Of a stretch of DNA of 64,000 bases, positions 58,936 to 64,000 are shown one piece after another. The DNA comes from Curtobacterium sp. MCLR17_007. Lineage in GTDB: Bacteria; Actinomycetota; Actinomycetes; Actinomycetales; Microbacteriaceae. Position 1 is the first letter of the stretch; each line of letters opens with the position of its first letter. A program made the position numbers and the translations under genes. The notes beneath the pieces were generated by a model. That model did not search any database, was not told the origin of the DNA, and saw only the letters and a list, made by a program, of their open reading frames with translations. The stretch covers positions 2,108,001 to 2,172,000 of the forward strand of contig NZ_CP126271.1 of the NCBI RefSeq assembly GCF_003234655.2, in the 5' to 3' direction.

Positions 58936-60600
58936 CTACATGCGCTCGGGAGCGCTCACCCCGAGCAGGCCGAGGCCGTTCCGCACGACCTGGCCGGTCG
59001 CGTCGTTCAGCCAGAGCCGGGTGCGGTGCAGGTCCGTCACGGGCTCGTCGCCGAGCGGCGTGACGCGGCAGGCATCGTACCAGCGGTGGTACAGCCCGGC
59101 GAGCTGCTCGATGAAGCGGGCGATGCGGTGCGGCTCGCGGAGTTCGGCGGCGCGGCGCACCACGCTCGGGTACTCCGCCAGGGCGCCGAGGAGCGCGCTC
59201 TCGGTGTCGTGGGTCAGCAGCGCGGCGTCGAACACCGACCGGTCGACACCGGACGCGGCGGCGTTCCGCGCGACCGACTGCGTGCGGGCGTGGGCGTACT
59301 GGACGTAGAAGACGGGGTTGTCGTTCGTGCGCTTGGTCAGCAGGTCGAGGTCGATGTCGATCGCGGTGTCGCTGGCGAACCGCACGAGCGAGTACCGGCC
59401 TGCGTCGACCCCCACGGCGTCGACGAGGTCCTCCATCGTGACCACCGTGCCGTTGCGCTTGGACATGCGCATCGGCTCGCCGTCCTTGAGGAGGTTCACC
59501 ATCTGGCCGATGAGGATCTCGAGGTTCGTGCCCGGTTCGTCACCGAACGCCGCACACATCGCCATCATGCGACCGACGTAGCCGTGGTGATCGGCGCCGA
59601 GCATGATCAGGTTCCGCTCGAACCCGCGCTCGCGCTTGTCGAGGTAGTACGCCAGGTCGCCGGCGATGTACGCGGGCTCACCGTCGGACTTGATGACCAC
59701 GCGGTCGCGGTCGTCGCCGAAGTCGGTCGTGCGCAGCCACAGTGCACCCTCGGCCTCGTACATCTTGCCGAGCGACCGCAGCCGCTCGATGGCGCGCTCG
59801 ACGGCCTTCGACTCGTGCAGCGCGTTCTCGTGGAAGTAGACGTCGAAGTCCACACCGAACTCGTGCAGTGACTGCTTGATGTCGGTGAACATGAAGTCGA
59901 CGCCCTCGCGGCGGAACAGCTCCTGCGCCTCGGCACGGGGCAGGTCGCGGACGTCACCGTCGTACGTCGCCATCACCCGCGCGGCGATCTCGCCGATGTA
60001 GGCACCGCCGTAGCCGTCCTCGGGCGTGGGCTCGCCGAGCGCCGATGCCACGAGCGACCGGGCGAACCGGTCGATTTGGTTGCCGTGGTCGTTGAAGTAG
60101 TACTCGCGGGTGACGAGGCCGCCCTGCGCCTGGAAGACCCGCGCCAGGCTGTCGCCCACGGCCGCCCACCGCACGCCGCCCATGTGGATCGGGCCGGTCG
60201 GGTTCGCGGAGACGAACTCGAGGTCGATCCGGACGCCGTCGTACAGGTCCCCGCGGCCGAAGGCCTCGCCCTGGTCGACGATCGTGCGGGCGACCTCGCC
60301 AGCGGCGGCAGCCTCGAGCGTGATGTTGATGAAGCCCGGGCCGGCGACGTCGACCGACGCGACACCGTCGAGCTCGGTCAGCTCGCCGGCGATCTCGGTC
60401 GCGAGCGCACGCGGGTTCGTGCCGAGGCGCTTCGCCAGCTGCATCGCCGCGTTCGACGCCCAGTCGCCGTGCGCCCGGTTCTTCGGCCGCTCGAGCGCTG
60501 CGTGCGACTCCTGGACCGTCACGGTGTCGGAGGCCCCACGTCGGTCGACGATCCCGGTCAGGATCGACAGGTACGCGGTGGAGAGTTCGGCAGGAGTCAC
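58936..60600 (-). CDS. argS: arginyl-tRNA synthetase
   Basis: Class I synthetase. 554 aa from the GTG at 60600. The N-terminal additional domain comes first, then [14 protein letters not shown] with the HIGH-type HMGG. The [17 protein letters not shown] block and the C-terminal DALR anticodon domain ([13 protein letters not shown] through [11 protein letters not shown]) follow. A KMSKS-like sequence is seen as [10 protein letters not shown]. An ATG at 60624 would extend the protein by 8 residues, but TAGACT at 60609-60614 lies within that extension, 8 nt before the GTG, favouring 60600. First gene of the lysA-proximal block in the conserved actinobacterial order. Confidence 0.95.
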   Translation of the reverse strand: MTPAELSTAYLSILTGIVDRRGASDTVTVQESHAALERPKNRAHGDWASNAAMQLAKRLGTNPRALATEIAGELTELDGVASVDVAGPGFINITLEAAAAGEVARTIVDQGEAFGRGDLYDGVRIDLEFVSANPTGPIHMGGVRWAAVGDSLARVFQAQGGLVTREYYFNDHGNQIDRFARSLVASALGEPTPEDGYGGAYIGEIAARVMATYDGDVRDLPRAEAQELFRREGVDFMFTDIKQSLHEFGVDFDVYFHENALHESKAVERAIERLRSLGKMYEAEGALWLRTTDFGDDRDRVVIKSDGEPAYIAGDLAYYLDKRERGFERNLIMLGADHHGYVGRMMAMCAAFGDEPGTNLEILIGQMVNLLKDGEPMRMSKRNGTVVTMEDLVDAVGVDAGRYSLVRFASDTAIDIDLDLLTKRTNDNPVFYVQYAHARTQSVARNAAASGVDRSVFDAALLTHDTESALLGALAEYPSVVRRAAELREPHRIARFIEQLAGLYHRWYDACRVTPLGDEPVTDLHRTRLWLNDATGQVVRNGLGLLGVSAPERM

Positions 60601-60608
60601 GGCATACG

Positions 60609-60614
60609 AGTCTA
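60609..60614 (-). promoter_or_regulatory. -10 box of argS, leaderless
   Basis: TAGACT on the minus strand, 8 nt before the GTG at 60600. It decides that start against the ATG at 60624. Confidence 0.55.
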
Positions 60615-60632
60615 CCGGGGACATGCAGCATC

Positions 60633-61211
60633 ATGGGCCGCATGACCACCCGACGACCCGCCCGGGCGATCAGCGTCGCTGCGCTCGCCGTCCCAGCCGC
60701 CCTCGTCCTCGCCGCCTGCTCCGGTGGCGGCGCCTCCCCCACGACCTCACCGAGTGCCGCGACCGGCAGCAGCGTCGACCAGACGTGCGCACAACTCGTC
60801 CCCGCGGAGACGTTCACGGTCTACGGCGAACGGTTCACCCGCGACACGTCGGCGACACCCGCCAAGGGCTCCCCCGCGGCCCGCATCGCCGAGCAGCACG
60901 GCCGGGTGTGCGTCTGGCAGGAGGCCGACGACCCCTCGGTCACGATCACCCTGGCCGTCGCCGAACTGCCTGAGAAGTCGCTCACGAACCTGAAGGACGC
61001 GCTGTTCGACCGGGGTGGCTCGGTCCCGACCTACACGGTCGAGGGGTACTTCGCCCTGACCCACGACGTCGGCCGTGCGGACGCCTTCGCCGACCCGTAC
61101 TGGATCACCACGTCGTCGACCCTCTTCACCGAACCGGGCACCGCACAGCCCGTCGTCGACGCCGCCCGCCAGGCACTCACACCGAGCGCGTCGGCCACGC
61201 CAGCAGGCTGA
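60633..61211 (+). CDS. hypothetical lipoprotein
   Basis: 192 aa. It has a basic N-terminus, a hydrophobic signal segment, and lipobox LAAC followed by a Gly/Ser/Thr-rich linker. The mature domain of about 140 residues has two Cys (DQTCAQLVP and GRVCVWQEADD) that may form a disulfide. The alternating hydrophobic pattern suggests a beta-rich solute-binding or DUF3558-like domain. I do not recognise the family. Start is ATG 60633 or 60642; the second gives a more typical signal peptide. Divergent from argS with 32 bp between starts. Confidence 0.75.
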   Translation: MGRMTTRRPARAISVAALAVPAALVLAACSGGGASPTTSPSAATGSSVDQTCAQLVPAETFTVYGERFTRDTSATPAKGSPAARIAEQHGRVCVWQEADDPSVTITLAVAELPEKSLTNLKDALFDRGGSVPTYTVEGYFALTHDVGRADAFADPYWITTSSTLFTEPGTAQPVVDAARQALTPSASATPAG

Positions 61212-61289
61212 CCGGACGGGAGGCCCGGCTCGCCTCCGCACCGCGGCTGCCGCCCCGACGGGTGGTCCGGTCGGGCGGTGGGGACCTGC

Positions 61290-61295
61290 TACGGT
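61290..61295 (+). promoter_or_regulatory. -10 box of tRNA-Arg
   Basis: TACGGT, 15 nt upstream of the tRNA 5' end, giving a predicted start of transcription near 61302. The -35 is weak. Confidence 0.45.
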
Positions 61296-61310
61296 TGATC
61301 ACACCCCAGG

Positions 61311-61382
61311 GCCCCCATAGCTCAGGGGATAGAGCACTGCCCTCCGGAGGCAGGGGCGGAGGTTCGAATCCTCCTGGGGGCA
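61311..61382 (+). tRNA. tRNA-Arg(CCG)
   Basis: A full cloverleaf can be drawn. The acceptor is GCCCCCA / TGGGGGC with discriminator A; the D stem GCTC/GAGC has an AGGGGATA loop. The anticodon stem CTGCC/GGCAG has loop CTCCGGA (anticodon CCG). The variable loop is GGGC, and the T arm is GGAGG TTCGAAT CCTCC. CCA is not encoded. It reads CGG codons, which are common in this GC-rich genome. Confidence 0.97.
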
Positions 61383-61413
61383 CAGAGACATTCCCGCGCA
61401 AGCTGTCGTCCTC

Positions 61414-61539
61414 GCTGCGCTCGGTCGGCAGCGCGCGACATCGCGGCAGGCCGCGACCAATCCCCGTGGGTACCGCCGGTAGACCAAGTCCGCCGCTGCG
61501 CTCGATCTGCTGCGATCGACATCGCGGCGGGCCGCGACC
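61414..61539. repeat. imperfect 45-bp direct repeat downstream of tRNA-Arg
   Basis: Copies at 61414-61458 and 61495-61539 share the GCTGCGCTCG start and the CGACATCGCGGC-GGCCGCGACC end, with divergence in the middle. Each contains a CGCGGC/GCCGCG hairpin. The 302-bp tRNA-to-oxidoreductase gap otherwise holds no convincing gene. On the minus strand the two copies translate to similar peptides (SRPAAMSxAADRAQR), which may be chance. Confidence 0.6.
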
Positions 61540-61671
61540 GTGGTCCGACGTCCAGCGTCATGTTCGAGGTCGCACGACTTGCCGCTCAGGTACGCCCAGG
61601 GTGCTCGAGTCGTCGGTACTGGGCGGCGAGATGCGCGAATTGTGGAACCTCGGGGCGGGCGGGTGTGCGGG

Positions 61672-61677
61672 TAGCGT
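61672..61677 (+). promoter_or_regulatory. -10 box of the oxidoreductase gene, leaderless
   Basis: TAGCGT, 7 nt, then ATG at 61685. It supports this start over upstream ATG codons. Confidence 0.5.
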
Positions 61678-61684
61678 CGCGGCC

Positions 61685-62728
61685 ATGACGTTCGTGTTCC
61701 CGGAACCTGCGGTCGAGCCACTGCGGGGTGGGCCAGTCCTCCGCTGGGGCGTGATCGGTCCCGGGGAGATCGCGAACGACTTCACGGGCACGCTGCACGC
61801 CAACTCCGACCAGCGCGTCGTCGCCGTCGGCTCGCGGTCCGCCGAGCGCGCCGCCGCCTTCGCCGCACGCCACGGTGTGCCGTCCGCCCACGACTCGTAC
61901 GAGGCCCTCGTCGCCGATCCCGCGGTCGACGTCGTCTACGTCGCGTCGCCTCACCCGCAGCACCTCGAACACGCCCTGCTCGCGATCGCGGCCGGCAAGC
62001 ACGTCCTGGTCGAGAAGCCGATGACCACGTCCGGAGCCGACACCCGTCGCCTGGCCGCCGCGGCCCGCGAGGCCGGCGTGCTCGCGATGGAGGCCATGTG
62101 GACCCGGTACCTGCCGGGCACCACGGTCGTCGCGCGCCTGCTGGCCGACGGCACGCTCGGCGACGTCCGGCTCGCGACCGTCGACGTCGGTTGGCCGCAC
62201 GACCCCGCTGACCCGGGCGACCGCATGTTCGACCCCGCCGCGGGAGGCGGTGCGCTGCTCGACGCCGGCGTCTACAGCCACTGGTTCGCACGCTTCGCCA
62301 CCGGCGCCCCGGTGACCAGCCGCACGACCGGAGCGGTCTCGGACGGCGGGGTGGACCTCCAGTCCGTGACGGTGTCGCGCGCGACCGGCGGCGCGCAGGC
62401 CGTGGTGACCACGTCGATCACCGCGTGGACCCCCGGCCTGGCGATGATCGCGGGCAGCGCGGCGACCCTCCGGTACACCGACCACTTCGTGTTCCCGGCC
62501 TCGTTCGCGGTGCACCGTGGCGCAGACGCCGACCGCTGGTCCGAGCCGACCGGGCTGCGTGGCCGACAGGGACTGGTCTGGCAGGCCGCGGCGCTCGCGC
62601 GGTACGTCGCCGACGGCCGGACGGATTCACCGGTCCACTCGCTCAACGACGCGATCGGGGTCGCCGAAGCGCTCGACGCGGCCCGCGCGGCACTCGACGT
62701 TCCCCAGCAGGACACCTCGGCCCCCTAG
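61685..62728 (+). CDS. Gfo/Idh/MocA family NAD(P)-dependent oxidoreductase
   Basis: 347 aa. The N-terminal Rossmann domain is WGVIGPGEIANDFTGTL, and the family EKP motif is HVLVEKPMT. The C-terminal alpha/beta sheet domain includes GGGALLDAGVY. Substrates of relatives are sugars, inositols and trans-dihydrodiols; this one resembles the dihydrodiol/xylose dehydrogenase branch by its MEAMWTRYLP segment. The exact substrate is unknown. The ATG is 7 nt after a TAGCGT box. The TAG stop is part of the -10 of the next gene. Confidence 0.92.
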   Translation: MTFVFPEPAVEPLRGGPVLRWGVIGPGEIANDFTGTLHANSDQRVVAVGSRSAERAAAFAARHGVPSAHDSYEALVADPAVDVVYVASPHPQHLEHALLAIAAGKHVLVEKPMTTSGADTRRLAAAAREAGVLAMEAMWTRYLPGTTVVARLLADGTLGDVRLATVDVGWPHDPADPGDRMFDPAAGGGALLDAGVYSHWFARFATGAPVTSRTTGAVSDGGVDLQSVTVSRATGGAQAVVTTSITAWTPGLAMIAGSAATLRYTDHFVFPASFAVHRGADADRWSEPTGLRGRQGLVWQAAALARYVADGRTDSPVHSLNDAIGVAEALDAARAALDVPQQDTSAP

Positions 62729-62731
62729 GAT
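62726..62731 (+). promoter_or_regulatory. -10 box of the NRPS-like gene, overlapping a stop codon
   Basis: TAGGAT shares its TAG with the oxidoreductase stop codon. Predicted start of transcription is near 62738, giving a leader of about 35 nt that carries AGAGGA before the ATG. Confidence 0.45.
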
Positions 62732-62772
62732 CACGGGCCGGTCGGCCTGCACACGACCGGGAAGAGGACTCG

Positions 62773-64000
62773 ATGACCGTCGCCACCGGGAACCCGCAGA
62801 CCGAGCTCACCCGCGGTGGTGCCGCACCCGATGCGCGCACCCTGCTCGACGTGCTCCGTGCGACGGCGGAGGCGCATCCCGAGGCGTTCGCGCTCGAGGA
62901 CGCCGACGGCGCGGTCGACTACCGGTCACTCGTGCAGCTCGTCGCGGGACGGGCCGACGACCTGGCCCGACGGGGCGTGCAGCCCGGCGACCGCGTGGGC
63001 ATCCGGATCCCCTCGGGCAGCCGTGAGCTCTATGTCTCGATCCTGGCGGTGCTGGCCGCCGGAGCCGCCTACGTGCCCGTCGACGCGGACGACCCGGAAG
63101 AACGCGCGACGCTCGTGTTCGGCGAGGCGCGGGTCGCCGGCGTGATCGGTGCGGGCGGGGTGCTGCGGGCCTCTGGCCGTGCCGACGCGCCCGAGTCCCC
63201 CGTCGTCGACCCCGCGGCGAGCGCCACCGCACCCACCGCCGATGACGACGCGTGGGTCATCTTCACGTCGGGGTCGACGGGGGTGCCGAAGGGCGTCGCG
63301 GTGACCCACCGGTCGGCTGCGGCGTTCGTGGACGCCGAGGCCCGGATGTTCCTGCAGCAGGCGCCGATCGGGCCGGGCGACCGGGTGCTGGCCGGGCTCA
63401 GCGTGGCGTTCGACGCGTCGTGCGAGGAGATGTGGCTGGCGTGGGGGCACGGGGCGTGCCTGGTGCCGGCGCCGCGGTCGCTGGTGCGGACCGGGGTCGA
63501 CCTCGGGCCGTGGTTGATCGTGCACGGGATCACCGTGGTGTCGACGGTCCCGACGCTGGCCGCGCTGTGGCCGGACGACGCCCTCGAGCAGGTGCGGTTG
63601 GTGATCTTCGGTGGGGAGGCCTGCCCGCCGGAGCTGGCCGCGCGGATCGCGAGCCGCGACCGGGAGCTCTGGAACACCTACGGTCCGACCGAGGCCACCG
63701 TCGTCGCGTGTGGTGCGCTGATGGACGGGTCCTCGCCGGTCCGGATCGGCCTGCCGCTCGACGGGTGGGACCTGGCGGTCGTGGACGCGGCCGGGCAGCG
63801 GGTCGCGCCGGGCGAGGTCGGGGAGCTCGTGATCGGTGGGGTGGGACTCGGTCGGTACCTCGACCCGGCGAAGGACGCCGAGAAGTACGCGCCGTTCCCG
63901 CAGCTCGGGTGGGACCGGGCGTACCGGAGCGGGGACCTGGTGCGGTACGACCCCGAGGGGCTGGTGTTCCAGGGTCGCGCGGACGACCAGGTCAAGCTCG
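62773..64000 (+). CDS. Pls/PosA-type non-ribosomal peptide synthetase, 5' part
   Basis: 409 codons are visible from the ATG at 62773 (AGAGGA 5 nt upstream); the gene runs past the window end. The adenylation domain is nearly complete: A3 FTSGSTGVPKGV, A4-like SVAFDASCEEMWLAW, A5 NTYGPTEATVV, A7 YRSGDLV and A8 GRADDQVKL. The stretch FLQQAPIGPGDRVLAGLSVA and ACLVPAPRSLVRTGVDLGPW are characteristic of the single-module Pls/PosA family, which continues into a carrier domain and a large multi-TM C-terminal region. Epsilon-poly-L-lysine synthase is the best-known member. Amino acid specificity cannot be read here. It could instead be a stand-alone A domain. Confidence 0.85.
   Translation, partial: MTVATGNPQTELTRGGAAPDARTLLDVLRATAEAHPEAFALEDADGAVDYRSLVQLVAGRADDLARRGVQPGDRVGIRIPSGSRELYVSILAVLAAGAAYVPVDADDPEERATLVFGEARVAGVIGAGGVLRASGRADAPESPVVDPAASATAPTADDDAWVIFTSGSTGVPKGVAVTHRSAAAFVDAEARMFLQQAPIGPGDRVLAGLSVAFDASCEEMWLAWGHGACLVPAPRSLVRTGVDLGPWLIVHGITVVSTVPTLAALWPDDALEQVRLVIFGGEACPPELAARIASRDRELWNTYGPTEATVVACGALMDGSSPVRIGLPLDGWDLAVVDAAGQRVAPGEVGELVIGGVGLGRYLDPAKDAEKYAPFPQLGWDRAYRSGDLVRYDPEGLVFQGRADDQVKL

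Noticed and set aside
60601..60624. Longer argS start at ATG 60624
   Set aside because: It would place the TAGACT -10 box inside the coding region and has no ribosome binding site.
61311..61684. Prophage or island attachment site at tRNA-Arg
   Set aside because: No integrase, no duplicated tRNA end and no composition shift within the window.

Overview
The window is a high-GC actinobacterial chromosome segment, most likely from the family Microbacteriaceae and Curtobacterium-like. The reasons are strong G/C bias at third codon positions, many GTG starts, dense ATGA/GTGA gene couplings, and a housekeeping gene order that matches the actinobacterial argS-lysA-hom-thrC-thrB-rho-prfA-prmC-sua5-wecA-atp arrangement. 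The genus assignment is inference. Nearly all genes lie on the minus strand. I see no CRISPR array, insertion sequence, prophage or integrase.

Region 1 (1-13.0 kb) holds translation and transcription genes. It starts with the 3' end of a DUF349 gene (+), followed by ribF, two small membrane proteins, truB and a degenerate kinase-like gene (-), mutY (+), then rbfA, infB, ylxR, nusA, proS and ispG (-). The 3' end of nusA is triplicated as a tandem repeat, and rimP is absent from its usual place beside nusA.

Region 2 (13.0-20.3 kb) is mixed metabolism and envelope: a cysteine hydrolase coupled to an NCS1 permease, a site-2 protease, dxr, an FKBP lipoprotein, an OsmC protein, and an asparaginase (+) flanked by two intergenic tandem repeats.

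Region 3 (20.3-37.3 kb) is a co-directional signalling and surface cluster on the minus strand. In transcription order it encodes a DUF4192-like protein, an FHA protein, a PP2C phosphatase, a transmembrane Ser/Thr kinase, a 1933-residue membrane-anchored propeller/Ig/FN3 protein, a MoxR ATPase, a DUF58 protein, a transglutaminase-fold membrane protein that lacks its catalytic Cys and His, a zinc-ribbon/FHA protein, and a small membrane protein. Five of these junctions are 4-bp stop/start overlaps. This is the best candidate in the window for a poorly described system: phospho-signalling tied to a MoxR-DUF58 module and a giant surface protein.

Region 4 (37.4-60.6 kb) contains yaaA, the F1Fo ATP synthase operon (atpB-E-F-H-A-G-D-C with an atpI-like gene), a WecA/TagO-type transferase, sua5, prmC, prfA, rho, threonine/lysine biosynthesis genes (thrB, thrC, hom, lysA), a DUF2993 protein and argS. 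A HAD phosphatase gene is inserted on the opposite strand between prmC and sua5, and rpmE is missing between rho and prfA. Up to three genes here appear to start at CTG.

Region 5 (60.6-64 kb, + strand) has a lipoprotein, tRNA-Arg(CCG), a Gfo/Idh/MocA oxidoreductase, and the 5' part of a Pls/PosA-type non-ribosomal peptide synthetase cut by the window end.

A recurring feature is a TANNNT -10 box 6-8 nt upstream of the start codon at ten genes. This predicts leaderless mRNAs and helped fix several starts.
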